Under the pieces are notes generated by a model that had not been told where the DNA came from, made no database searches, and saw only the letters and a list, made by a program, of their open reading frames with translations. A stretch of DNA of 64,000 nt from JAVBNT01 sp031551355 (lineage in GTDB: Bacteria; Vulcanimicrobiota; CADAWZ01), in contig JAVBNT010000009.1 in NCBI GenBank assembly GCA_031551355.1, positions 1-64,000 of the forward strand, written 5' to 3'. Of this stretch, positions 23,501 through 32,516 are shown in pieces (position 1 is the first letter of the stretch; every line of letters starts with the position of its first letter). The position numbers were made by a program, and so were the translations under genes.

Positions 23501-26083
23501 ATGTCAATGGATAAAATTTCCCCGGTAGCAATAGAATATGAAATGAAGGACTCTTATATAGATTATGCTATGAGCGTGATCGTTTCCAGGGCCCTTCCGG
23601 ATGTCCGTGACGGGCTTAAACCCGTGCACAGGCGTATCTTGTACTCAATGGACAATTTGAACCTGACCCCGGACAGGCCTTATAGAAAATCAGCGACAAT
23701 AGTCGGTGACGTTATAGGTAAGTACCACCCTCACGGTGATCAGTCCATTTATGACGCCCTGGTTAGGCTCGCGCAGGACTTCAATATGCGCTACCCTCTT
23801 GTACAGGGACATGGAAACTTCGGCTCTCTTGACGGGGATCCGGCCGCTGCATACAGATATACCGAAGCCAGAATGTCACGCATAGCCCTTGAGCTTTTGG
23901 GTGATATTGATAAGGAAACGGTCGATTTCAGGGATAACTTTGATGCCAGCCTTCAGGAGCCGACGGTATTGCCGTCGAGAATACCGAGTCTGCTTGTCAA
24001 CGGTTCAACCGGCATTGCCGTCGGTATGGCCACCAATATACCGCCTCATAACCTGAGTGAGGTTATTGATGCCCTTTCCGAACTGATCGACAATCCTGAA
24101 ACGGACAATGAACAGCTGATACGCATTGTAAAAGCCCCTGATTTTCCGACGGCGGGACTTATTATGGGAATAGAGGGCTGCCGTGAGGCATACAGAACCG
24201 GCAGAGGGTCGGTGACAATGCGGGCCCGCATTGAAGTGGAGGAACGCAAAAACGGACGCCAGTCGCTGATTGTGACTGAAATACCGTATCAGATAAACAA
24301 ATCAAGACTGATAGAACAGCTTGCCGACAGGATCCGTGATAAAAAGATCAGCCATGTCAGCGATCTCAGGGATGAATCCGACAGAAGCGGTATCCGTATC
24401 GTGCTTGAGCTTTCGCAGAATGCCAATGTGCAGCTTGTTTTAAACCAGCTTTACAAGCACAGCAATCTGCAGTGCTCATTCGGCATCATTATGCTGGCAC
24501 TTGTCGATGGTGAACCGAAGCTTTTGTCTCTTAAGGAGATTTTGGCGCACTATCTGGATCACCGCAAGGAAGTAGTGATCAGAAGAACGATGTTTGAGCT
24601 GCGTAAAGCTAAAAACAGGGCGCATATACTTGAAGCTCTCAGGAAAGCTCTTGATCATATTGATGAGATTATCAATATAATACGCTCTTCGCATGATAAC
24701 AAGCAGGCCAAGGAAAGTTTAATGGCGCGTTTTGAATTTTCGGAAATTCAGGCGCAGGCCATTCTTGAGATGCAGCTGCAGAGGCTTACCGGTCTGCAGA
24801 GGCATAAACTGGAAGAAGAATATCAGGAATTAATGGCCCGTATAGCTTATTATGAGGATTTGCTTGAAAACGAACATAAGATAATGGCGCTGATCAAGGA
24901 CGAACTCCTTGAAATTAAAGCTAAATACGGAGATAAGCGCCGGACCGAGATTATCTTTGAGGGTCCGGGTGTATTTGAGATTGAGGATTTAATACCGGAG
25001 CAGGACGTGGTGATCACCATTTCCAATTCCGGCTATATCAAGAGAATGTCGCTTGATAACTACAGAATGCAGAACCGCGGCGGTAAGGGTGTTATCGGCG
25101 CCGGACTTAAGGAAGAGGATTTTCTGGATCATGTCTGTGTGACGACTACTCACCATTATCTGTTCTTTATAACCAGTCTGGGAAAAATGTACCGGCTGAA
25201 AGCCTATGAGGTGGCGGAATCCAGCCGTCAGGCCAAGGGAACGGCAATCATCAACCTTTTGCCGGTTGAGCCTAACGAGAGGGTTACCTCAATGGTGGCA
25301 ATCAGAGAACTTTCGGACAATTATTATCTTGTGATGGCCACTAGAGAAGGTTTTGTTAAGAAGACTTCGCTGATGGATTATAAAAATGTCCGCAAGACAG
25401 GTATACATGCAATAAAACTGGGAGAAACCGACGGGCTTATCGGCGCGGCGCTGATGGCTAAAAACGGTAACCGGGAATTGCTGCTTGTAAGCCGTATGGG
25501 AATGAGTATCAGATTCGATGCTATGAGTGTCAGGCCGACCGGGCGCAAAACGATGGGTGTAAGGACAATGAAACTTCAGGACGGCGATGAGCTTGTCGCG
25601 ATGGTTGATACACGCAAGGGCGCCGATTTGTTTGTTGTTACCTCGCGCGGATATTCGGTAAGGGTACCTCTTTCCGAATACAGGGTTCAGGGAAGACGCG
25701 GAAAAGGCATCAGAGTCATGAAACTGATTGAAGAAAAAGGCGTGATTGTTGCCGCATCGGTCGTTAACGATAATGACGAGATTCTTGTTGTTACCCGTGA
25801 GGGACAGGTAGTCAGAACCGACAGCAGTCAGATCCCCAGCGGCAGCCGTAACCGTCAGGGTAATATTCTTATCAGACTTTCCGGTGAGGACCTGGTTTCC
25901 GGCATTGCGGTTTTGAGCCAGCAGGAGTCAAAGAGTGCCGAGGAAGAGATTTCCCTTGACGAATCAGGAAATATTCCCGAAGAGGGCGAAATAGAATATA
26001 TCGGCGAGGAAGAGGGTATGGATGCCCTGGATTCCGAAACGGACGAAGCTGAAGATCTGTCCGTTGATGAGGATGACGAATAA
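23501..26083 (+). CDS. gyrA: DNA gyrase subunit A
   Basis: Cleavage and wrapping subunit of gyrase, 860 residues. The catalytic tyrosine is Tyr120 in AAYRYTEARM. The GyrA box that allows DNA wrapping is QNRGGKG at the start of the C-terminal propeller, supporting gyrase rather than topoisomerase IV. The quinolone-determining loop reads HPHGDQSIYD: Gln81 occupies the position of E. coli Ser83, while Asp85 matches Asp87. The C-terminus is a long acidic tail (about the last 50 residues). It forms an operon with gyrB. Confidence 0.98.
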   Translation: MSMDKISPVAIEYEMKDSYIDYAMSVIVSRALPDVRDGLKPVHRRILYSMDNLNLTPDRPYRKSATIVGDVIGKYHPHGDQSIYDALVRLAQDFNMRYPLVQGHGNFGSLDGDPAAAYRYTEARMSRIALELLGDIDKETVDFRDNFDASLQEPTVLPSRIPSLLVNGSTGIAVGMATNIPPHNLSEVIDALSELIDNPETDNEQLIRIVKAPDFPTAGLIMGIEGCREAYRTGRGSVTMRARIEVEERKNGRQSLIVTEIPYQINKSRLIEQLADRIRDKKISHVSDLRDESDRSGIRIVLELSQNANVQLVLNQLYKHSNLQCSFGIIMLALVDGEPKLLSLKEILAHYLDHRKEVVIRRTMFELRKAKNRAHILEALRKALDHIDEIINIIRSSHDNKQAKESLMARFEFSEIQAQAILEMQLQRLTGLQRHKLEEEYQELMARIAYYEDLLENEHKIMALIKDELLEIKAKYGDKRRTEIIFEGPGVFEIEDLIPEQDVVITISNSGYIKRMSLDNYRMQNRGGKGVIGAGLKEEDFLDHVCVTTTHHYLFFITSLGKMYRLKAYEVAESSRQAKGTAIINLLPVEPNERVTSMVAIRELSDNYYLVMATREGFVKKTSLMDYKNVRKTGIHAIKLGETDGLIGAALMAKNGNRELLLVSRMGMSIRFDAMSVRPTGRKTMGVRTMKLQDGDELVAMVDTRKGADLFVVTSRGYSVRVPLSEYRVQGRRGKGIRVMKLIEEKGVIVAASVVNDNDEILVVTREGQVVRTDSSQIPSGSRNRQGNILIRLSGEDLVSGIAVLSQQESKSAEEEISLDESGNIPEEGEIEYIGEEEGMDALDSETDEAEDLSVDEDDE

Positions 26084-26086
26084 GGG

Positions 26087-26130
26087 TTTAATTGGCAAAG
26101 CTGCTAAAAAAGCTTTGCCGTTCAATTAAA
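26087..26130 (+). terminator. Hairpin between gyrA and gapA
   Basis: TTTAATTGGCAAAGC pairs with GCTTTGCC..CAATTAAA across a TGCTAAAAAA loop. The stem is long but followed by TGTATAAAAG rather than a T run, so it may be a weak terminator or an RNA stabiliser. Confidence 0.45.
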
Positions 26131-26152
26131 TGTATAAAAGGAGGATTTTTTA

Positions 26153-27163
26153 ATGTCTATTAAAGTTGGTATTAATGGTTTTGGAAGAATTGGAAGACAA
26201 ATTTTGCATATTTTCGCACAGAATCACCCGGAGGTAGAGGTTGTCGCTATTAACGATCTCACCGATGCAAAAACACTTGCCCATCTTTTTAAGTATGATT
26301 CCAATTTCGGAATCTTTGCCGGTACGGTTGAAGTTTCCGGCGGAGATCTTGTCGTCAACGGCAAAACAATTAAAATTTTAAGCGAAAAGGACCCGGCAAA
26401 CCTTCCGTGGGGACAGCTCGGAGTTTCGATTGTGATTGAGTCAACCGGCGCATTCACGAAGGCTGAGAAAGCATCCGCACACCTCAAAGCAGGAGCTAAA
26501 AAGGTTATTATCTCGGCACCGGCAACGGATGAGGATGTTACAATTGTAATGGGTGTCAATGAATCATGGTATGATCCTGCCAAACATCATATTATCTCCA
26601 ATGCATCCTGCACGACAAACTGTCTTGCTCCGGCGGCTAAAGTTGTCAACGACAACTTTACAATTGAAGCGGCCCTGATGACAACGATTCATGCTTATAC
26701 TAACGATCAGAAAATTCTTGATCTGCCGCACAGCGATCTCAGACGTGCAAGAGCAGCCGGCCTCAGCATGATCCCTACAAAAACAGGCGCAGCAAAAGCC
26801 GTTTCTCTCGTAATACCTGAGCTTAAAGGCAAATTTGACGGTTTTGCCGTCAGAGTTCCTACTCCTACCGTATCGGTAGTTGATTTTGTCTGCACCGTTT
26901 CCAAGAAAACAAGTGTCGAAGAAGTCAACGCGGCTTTTAAAGCTGCCGCCGAAGGACCGATGAAAGGTATTCTCGGATACAGCGAGGAGCCTCTCGTATC
27001 GATAGATTACAAGAAAGACCCGCGCTCCAGCATTATTGACGCCCTTTCTACAAAAGTTATGAACGGAAATCTGGTAAAAGTTTTCACGTGGTATGACAAC
27101 GAATGGGCATATTCGGTAAGAGTAACCGATTTGGTTATGTATATGGCTAAAAAAGGTCTTTAA
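26153..27163 (+). CDS. gapA: Glyceraldehyde-3-phosphate dehydrogenase
   Basis: Glycolytic NAD-dependent dehydrogenase, 336 residues. The NAD-binding start is KVGINGFGRIGR; the catalytic cysteine lies in SNASCTTNCLAP (near residue 153); the later GAAKAVSLVIPEL and WYDNEWAYSVRV segments are typical. Asp36 (INDLTD) suggests NAD rather than NADP use. It leads the gapA-pgk-tpiA-secG cluster and has a strong AAGGAGG ribosome site. Confidence 0.98.
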   Translation: MSIKVGINGFGRIGRQILHIFAQNHPEVEVVAINDLTDAKTLAHLFKYDSNFGIFAGTVEVSGGDLVVNGKTIKILSEKDPANLPWGQLGVSIVIESTGAFTKAEKASAHLKAGAKKVIISAPATDEDVTIVMGVNESWYDPAKHHIISNASCTTNCLAPAAKVVNDNFTIEAALMTTIHAYTNDQKILDLPHSDLRRARAAGLSMIPTKTGAAKAVSLVIPELKGKFDGFAVRVPTPTVSVVDFVCTVSKKTSVEEVNAAFKAAAEGPMKGILGYSEEPLVSIDYKKDPRSSIIDALSTKVMNGNLVKVFTWYDNEWAYSVRVTDLVMYMAKKGL

Positions 27164-27200
27164 TACGGTAAGATGTTTTAGATTATAAGAAAATATAAAA

Positions 27201-27238
27201 AATGGCGCAGGACATTCTAAAAAATGGACTGCGCCATT
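27201..27238 (+). promoter_or_regulatory. Perfect 10-bp hairpin between gapA and pgk
   Basis: AATGGCGCAG (27201-27210) and CTGCGCCATT (27229-27238) form a perfect stem with an 18-base loop and no T run. Such intercistronic hairpins can stabilise the upstream message or mark a processing site, giving different levels of gapA and pgk. Confidence 0.5.
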
Positions 27239-27309
27239 AATGGATCTTTGATCCGTTGTTTTAACAGGGCTAACAGACCCTGAACAGTAGTATTAACGGA
27301 GGTGATTTT

Positions 27310-28491
27310 ATGGCTAAGAAAACTATAAGGGATATTGATGTTAAAGGTAAGAGAGTGTTTGTAAGGGTTGATTACAATGTCCCGCTTAAGGGCAGTGTAA
27401 TAAGAGATGATACAAGAATAAAAGAATCCGTTCCCACGGTTAAATATCTGATTGAAAACGGTGCCAAAGTAATACTGGCGTCGCATATGGGGCGTCCGGA
27501 CGGACAGGTTGTCGAGGAAATGCGCTTGGCTCCGGTTGCCAAAAGGTTGTCCGAATATATAGGTAAGGAAGTAAAAATGCTTCCCGACTGTATCGGGCCG
27601 GAAGTTGAAGCGGCCGTTGCGGCGATGAATCCTTCCGATGTTGTTATGCTTGAAAATTTGCGTTTCTATAAACAGGAAACAAAAAATGATCCGGAGTTTG
27701 CCAAAAAACTGGCGTCGCTTGCCGATGTTTATGTTGACGATGCTTTTGGAACGGCACACAGAGCCCATGCCTCAACTTACGGAGTTGCTGAAGTTCTGCC
27801 GGTAGCCGTCGGCGGCTTTTTGATGGAAAAAGAGCTCCTGAATCTCGGCCGGCTTGTGGATAATCCTGAGCGTCCTTTTGTCGCCGTTCTCGGCGGAGCG
27901 AAAGTTAAGGATAAAGTTGCGATTATTAAAAATTTGCTGCTTAAAGTGGACGCGCTGCTGATTGGCGGAGGAATGGCATTTACATTCCTCAAGGCCAGGG
28001 GTATGAATGTCGATAAATCTCTTCTTGACAATAGTATTGATCTGGCCAATGAGATCTTTAAATTTGCCGAAGAGAAAAACGTTCCCATAGTCATGACCGA
28101 GGACATTGTTGTTGTTGACGAGGTAAAAGAAGGTGCTGCTGCGGAAATCGTTGATGTAGAAAATGTGCCTGCGGACAAAATTGGTGTCGACATAGGTCCG
28201 AAAACGGTTAAACTTTTTGAAAAATACCTTAAGGATGCCAAATCTATTTTTTGGAACGGTCCTGTAGGAGTTTTTGAAATTCCCGAGTTTGCCAAAGGAA
28301 CCCTTGAAGTTGCCAAGATAATTGCCGCCAACAGCGGTCTTACATGTATCGGCGGCGGCGATTCGGTTGCGGCTGTAAAACAGCTTGGTTTTGGCGATAA
28401 AATGACCCATCTGTCCACCGGCGGCGGTGCTTCCCTTGAATTTCTTGAGGGCAAGGAATTGCCGGGAATAGCAATTCTAAATGATAAATAA
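27310..28491 (+). CDS. pgk: Phosphoglycerate kinase
   Basis: Makes ATP from 1,3-bisphosphoglycerate in glycolysis. It has 393 residues. The signature RVFVRVDYNVPLKG is near the N-terminus (most homologues have DFNVP; here Phe is Tyr), with SHMGRPDG, VDDAFGTAHRAHAST, PFVAVLGGAKVKDK and the ATP-site motif CIGGGDSVAAV. The ribosome site is GGAGGTGA. It is preceded by a perfect hairpin after gapA. Confidence 0.98.
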   Translation: MAKKTIRDIDVKGKRVFVRVDYNVPLKGSVIRDDTRIKESVPTVKYLIENGAKVILASHMGRPDGQVVEEMRLAPVAKRLSEYIGKEVKMLPDCIGPEVEAAVAAMNPSDVVMLENLRFYKQETKNDPEFAKKLASLADVYVDDAFGTAHRAHASTYGVAEVLPVAVGGFLMEKELLNLGRLVDNPERPFVAVLGGAKVKDKVAIIKNLLLKVDALLIGGGMAFTFLKARGMNVDKSLLDNSIDLANEIFKFAEEKNVPIVMTEDIVVVDEVKEGAAAEIVDVENVPADKIGVDIGPKTVKLFEKYLKDAKSIFWNGPVGVFEIPEFAKGTLEVAKIIAANSGLTCIGGGDSVAAVKQLGFGDKMTHLSTGGGASLEFLEGKELPGIAILNDK

Positions 28492-28507
28492 AAGGAGATA
28501 ATCTATT

Positions 28508-29266
28508 ATGAGAATGCCTATAATTGCAGGTAACTGGAAGCTTTTTAATACTGTCAGGGAAGCTCAGGAACTTGTTGAAAATATTCATGGACTCATAGGC
28601 CGGATACACGATCGTGAAGTCGTTGTACTGCCGGTTTTTACATCACTTTATCCTGTAGCCAAACTTTTGGAGGACAAAAGCATAAAACTTGGTGCTCAGG
28701 ATCTGTTTTTTGAAGAGAAAGGCGCATACACCGGCGAAGTAGCGCCGCTTATGCTTAAAGATGTCGGCTGTTCCTATGTTCTCATCGGACACAGCGAAAG
28801 ACGTAAATATTTCGGTGAAACGGACGTGATTGTCAACAGAAAAGTCAAGGCAGCCATTGAAGCCGGACTTATTCCGATTATATGCGTCGGCGAAAGCCTT
28901 CAGGACAAGGAATTTGGCATGACTATTGATGTTGTCAGCCGCCAGACTGCCGGAGCTCTTAAGGATTTGCTGGCATCGGAAATTGAGAAAGTCGTGATTG
29001 CCTATGAACCTATATGGGCGATCGGCACCGGCAAAAGCGATAACCCTTCCTCTGCACAGCAGACTATTTCCGGTATAAGAAATATTATTGCCTCAATGAC
29101 CGGTGATGAATCGGCAAATAAAGTCCGTATTCTTTACGGAGGCAGCGTAATTCCGGAAAATATTGATGCCTATATGAAAGAGCGTGATATTGACGGTGCT
29201 TTGGTCGGCAGGGCAAGCCTTACGGCAGAAAGTTTTGCCAGAATAGTCAAGTTCGAACAGAAATAG
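28508..29266 (+). CDS. tpiA: Triosephosphate isomerase
   Basis: Interconverts dihydroxyacetone phosphate and glyceraldehyde 3-phosphate. It has 252 residues. Visible residues are the N-terminal GNWKL lysine, the electrophilic histidine in IGHSERRKYFGE, the catalytic glutamate in AYEPIWAIGTGK and the phosphate-binding GGSV. It starts 16 bases after pgk with an AAAGGAG site, so it is co-transcribed. Confidence 0.98.
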   Translation: MRMPIIAGNWKLFNTVREAQELVENIHGLIGRIHDREVVVLPVFTSLYPVAKLLEDKSIKLGAQDLFFEEKGAYTGEVAPLMLKDVGCSYVLIGHSERRKYFGETDVIVNRKVKAAIEAGLIPIICVGESLQDKEFGMTIDVVSRQTAGALKDLLASEIEKVVIAYEPIWAIGTGKSDNPSSAQQTISGIRNIIASMTGDESANKVRILYGGSVIPENIDAYMKERDIDGALVGRASLTAESFARIVKFEQK

Positions 29267-29280
29267 CTGTTTATGGATGT

Positions 29281-29316
29281 GTGACATCTGCAGACACTGA
29301 TGAATGTGGATGTCAC
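29281..29316 (+). other. GTGACATC/GATGTCAC inverted repeat after tpiA
   Basis: Perfect 8-base arms at 29281-29288 and 29309-29316 just before the secG promoter. It could be an operator for secG or a weak transcription end for tpiA. Confidence 0.35.
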
Positions 29317-29330
29317 TATTTCTGCACCTC

Positions 29331-29360
29331 TTGACATTTTTTACCATATGGTGATAGAAT
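29331..29360 (+). promoter_or_regulatory. Promoter of secG
   Basis: TTGACA, 18-base spacer, TAGAAT, about 75 bases before the secG start. Confidence 0.6.
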
Positions 29361-29437
29361 GCAGTTTAATAGTGTCCTTTATGGGCATAGATTTTTCCTG
29401 TTTTTTGGAATCAGTTGTTTTTGAAAGGAATTAATTA

Positions 29438-29794
29438 ATGTTTACCGATTTTTTCTATAACTTCGCGAATTTTTTTCTGGTTCAGGCTACAAATGTCGTG
29501 CCGGTAACTCAGGCGACAGATATTCCGTTGCCTAAGCCTGTCGGAGCTAATCCGCTTCTGATTTTTTTCGAGGTTGTATACGCGCTTCTTTGTCTGGTGC
29601 TGATAATTCTTATTATGATGCAGACATCTAAAGCCGAAGGTCTGGCCGGTATCATGGGAGGCTCCATGCAGAACCTTTTCAGGGGTAAACAGAGCGTTGA
29701 GCAGAAACTGTCCAAAATAACGTCCGCAGTAGCAATTGTGTTTGTACTTATGTCGGTCGTTATCTGCTATGTTATAAATCATAACGGAATATAA
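29438..29794 (+). CDS. secG: Preprotein translocase subunit SecG
   Basis: Accessory subunit of the SecYEG channel. It has 118 residues with two transmembrane helices (LLIFFEVVYALLCLVLIILIMMQ and a C-terminal VAIVFVLMSVVICYVI) joined by the conserved cytosolic loop QTSKAEGLAGIMGGSMQNLF. An N-terminal extension of about 40 residues with a hydrophobic start is longer than usual. The gap-pgk-tpi-secG order is common in many bacteria. Confidence 0.95.
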   Translation: MFTDFFYNFANFFLVQATNVVPVTQATDIPLPKPVGANPLLIFFEVVYALLCLVLIILIMMQTSKAEGLAGIMGGSMQNLFRGKQSVEQKLSKITSAVAIVFVLMSVVICYVINHNGI

Positions 29795-29826
29795 GCAGGT
29801 TACGCTACATTTTTCTCGAAAACATT

Positions 29827-29853
29827 AGGACTGAACTATTCAGTCCTTTTTTA
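29827..29853 (+). terminator. Rho-independent terminator after secG
   Basis: AGGACTGAA, loop CTA, TTCAGTCCT, then TTTTTT. The stem is a perfect 9 bp. Confidence 0.9.
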
Positions 29854-29891
29854 TTGCAGATAAACCATGTTTTAGGATTGGGAGGCTATTT

Positions 29892-31514
29892 GTGAACAAA
29901 GTGGTTTTCAGAAATATAATATTTTGTTTAATCCTTCTTATTGCCGCAGGTTGTGAACAGTCCGGCAAAACACCTGAAGATACGTCCGGTTCCAGTATAA
30001 AAATAGGTATTATGGGTTCACCCAAAACACTGAATCCCCTGATCGCTCAGGAGCAGAATGCAGTTGAAATAAGAGATATTCTTTTCCGAAGTATTTTTGA
30101 CTGGGATGATAAATGGAATCGGTTTCCCCAGTTGGCCTTAAGGATCCCGACAACGGAAAACGGTGATATAATAAAATCCGCTCCCGGAGTATTATCAATG
30201 AATTTCAGTATCAGCCCCGACGCCAGGTGGTCTGACGGTTTATACGTTTCCGGCGGTGATTTCGTTTTTGCCAGTCAGGTAAGTTCCTACCCGGCAATAG
30301 ATTCCAGAAATACATGGTGGACGTCGGGAATTTCCAAGCTGCAGAGTCCTTCCGAGTATAGGCTTGAGTTTTCCGCCAATATGACCGATTTTGCTTTTGT
30401 ACCTAATTTCAAGCCGCTTCCTCATTATGCAATGGAAGACGGTTTTTCCGGTAAGGTAGGCTCTTATCTTTTCTCTCCTTCACGTCTTGCCAATATTTCC
30501 TGCGGGCCTTATATGCTGAAAAATGTCGTGATGTCAAAGGAAAATATCTCACAGGTGGTTTTGACGCGTAATCCCGAATATACTAAAAAAAGACCTGATA
30601 TTTACTCGATGGAATTTTCATATTATCCGGCTGAGAGCTTTGAGGCGGCCCTGTTTTCCGGATCATTTGATTTTGTTCCCAGACTTACGCTGGAGCAGGC
30701 TAAAATTTTGGAATCCAACGATAAATTTAACGTTCATTATTATGAGAACACCTGGCTTCATGTTCTGTTTATTAATATGTCGACTTTGACTGATCTTAAT
30801 TTGCGGAAGGCCCTTTTCAGCATGTTGGATCGTAAAAGTATTGCCGTTTCTCTTTACGGCGACAAAGCTTCTGTGGCCGGAAATTATGTAAATAAACGCG
30901 ATGCCGCGTATTTGCCGGTTTTTGAGCAGCCGCCGGAAATGAACGTTAATTCTGCGGAAAAATATCTGCAGCTTGCCGGTTATAAAAGGCAGCCGGATAA
31001 CTCCTGGAGTAAGGACGGTAAACCCTTGACATTTAAAATAGCCTGCAGGAATGATTCCATTAATAAGGCGATATTTAAAAATATCAGCGGTCAGCTTAAT
31101 AAATTCGGGATAAAAACTGAAAACGTCAGCTTTGAAAAAAGCAGAAAAACCGCTTTGTGGCCGGATCTGGTCATTGATGTTGTCAACACGGCGCCATGGG
31201 CCGATCATCTGAGTGCGTTCTACTCGGCGTCACCCAAGGTGTCCGCCGCTTTTCCCAAAAGGAAACCGTCATGGTCTTTGTGGAAATCGGCTGAGAATGA
31301 TTCAATATACCTTTCCTATATCTCGACATTTGATGATAACGAGCGCCGGGAGCTGCTCAAAAAGCATCAGCAGCTTGTCAGCCGTGAACTCCCTGTTATT
31401 CCTTTGTTTTTTGATATCGAAAGCTGTGCTGCCAAAAAAGGACTGGAAAATGTTCTTCCAAGGGGATTTGGTTCCAATATGTGGAATGTGGAAAATTGGA
31501 CGTTGGGAAAATAA
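29892..31514 (+). CDS. Peptide/oligopeptide ABC-transporter substrate-binding lipoprotein
   Basis: A 540-residue extracytoplasmic binding protein of the SBP_bac_5 (DppA/OppA) family. A lipobox LIAAGC places the lipid-modified cysteine at residue 21. Family features are PKTLNPLIAQEQNAVEIRDILFRSIFDWD near the N-terminus, ISPDARWSDG, and LRKALFSMLDRKSIA. It starts with GTG, chosen because GGAGG lies 6 bases upstream. Two matching ATPase genes follow, but no permease genes. Confidence 0.9.
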   Translation: MNKVVFRNIIFCLILLIAAGCEQSGKTPEDTSGSSIKIGIMGSPKTLNPLIAQEQNAVEIRDILFRSIFDWDDKWNRFPQLALRIPTTENGDIIKSAPGVLSMNFSISPDARWSDGLYVSGGDFVFASQVSSYPAIDSRNTWWTSGISKLQSPSEYRLEFSANMTDFAFVPNFKPLPHYAMEDGFSGKVGSYLFSPSRLANISCGPYMLKNVVMSKENISQVVLTRNPEYTKKRPDIYSMEFSYYPAESFEAALFSGSFDFVPRLTLEQAKILESNDKFNVHYYENTWLHVLFINMSTLTDLNLRKALFSMLDRKSIAVSLYGDKASVAGNYVNKRDAAYLPVFEQPPEMNVNSAEKYLQLAGYKRQPDNSWSKDGKPLTFKIACRNDSINKAIFKNISGQLNKFGIKTENVSFEKSRKTALWPDLVIDVVNTAPWADHLSAFYSASPKVSAAFPKRKPSWSLWKSAENDSIYLSYISTFDDNERRELLKKHQQLVSRELPVIPLFFDIESCAAKKGLENVLPRGFGSNMWNVENWTLGK

Positions 31515-31553
31515 TCTTATTTTTGTTTAAACGTCCAAGAGGATTTTATAAGT

Positions 31554-32516
31554 ATGTCTCCTCTGCTTGATGTTAAGAATTTATCAGTGTTTTTTAAAAC
31601 CGGAACCGGTGTATTTAAAGTCTTGAATGACGTTTCACTGTCGATACGGAAAGGTGAGTTATTTGCGCTTGTAGGCGAATCAGGCAGCGGGAAAAGTATT
31701 ACATCTCTTGCGGTAATGGATCTTTTACCCAATAATTTTTCTGTTGGGGAAGGTTCTATTTTTTTTGATTCGCTTGATATTTCCGCAATACCTCCGTCTT
31801 CCAGACGTCTTCTTAAGGGCGGAAAGATGGGCATGGTTTTTCAGGATCCGCTGACGGCTCTTAATCCTTTGATGACGATAGGCAACCAGATTGCCGAAAA
31901 TATCGTTTTTCATAAAAAAGTTTCGCCGGCAGAGGCCCTCAATACTGCCGCCGGCCTGTTGTCCAAAGTAGGCATTGCCGACGGAGCCTCACGTATCAAT
32001 GACTATCCCCATCAACTGAGCGGTGGGATGCGGCAAAGGGTAATGATCGCCATTGCCATCTCATGCAGTCCTTCTTTGCTGATTGCCGATGAGCCCACCA
32101 CCGCACTGGATGTGACCGTCCAGGCTTCTGTGATGCGCCTGATAAAAGAGCTTTGTGAGTCGGAGAAGATGGCTTTGCTGCTGATTTCCCATAATCTTGC
32201 CCTTGTTAAACAGTATTGCAGCTCCACGGCCGTTATGTATGCCGGTATGATTCAGGAAACGGGTCCTTCCGGGGCTGTTTTTTCAAGTCCGCTTCACCCT
32301 TATACGAAAGGACTTATTTCCTGCCTTCCTTCGATGTCGGCATCGGGGAAAATAGACTCCATACCTGGTCAGCCCCCTTCTGTTTTTTTTAAACCGCAGG
32401 GCTGTCTTTTTCATCCAAGGTGCAGCCGCAAAATGCCGGAATGTGAGACTCATGTCCCGGAAATGCGCAGTGTCGGCGGAGCGCACAGTGTGAGGTGCCA
32501 TTTATATGCAAAGTGA
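31554..32516 (+). CDS. Oligopeptide ABC-transporter ATPase (OppD/DppD type)
   Basis: A 320-residue ATPase with Walker A GESGSGKS, signature HQLSGGMRQR, Walker B LLIADEPTTALD and the switch histidine in LLISHNL. The C-terminal oligo_HPY region with a cysteine cluster (GCLFHPRCSRKMPECE...RCH) is the Fe-S or zinc-binding tail usual in OppD/DppD. Its end overlaps the next ATPase gene by 11 bases, so the pair is translationally coupled. Confidence 0.93.
   Translation: MSPLLDVKNLSVFFKTGTGVFKVLNDVSLSIRKGELFALVGESGSGKSITSLAVMDLLPNNFSVGEGSIFFDSLDISAIPPSSRRLLKGGKMGMVFQDPLTALNPLMTIGNQIAENIVFHKKVSPAEALNTAAGLLSKVGIADGASRINDYPHQLSGGMRQRVMIAIAISCSPSLLIADEPTTALDVTVQASVMRLIKELCESEKMALLLISHNLALVKQYCSSTAVMYAGMIQETGPSGAVFSSPLHPYTKGLISCLPSMSASGKIDSIPGQPPSVFFKPQGCLFHPRCSRKMPECETHVPEMRSVGGAHSVRCHLYAK

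Noticed and set aside
27772..28454. Two long minus-strand frames within pgk
   Set aside because: Both are complements of a clear phosphoglycerate kinase gene.
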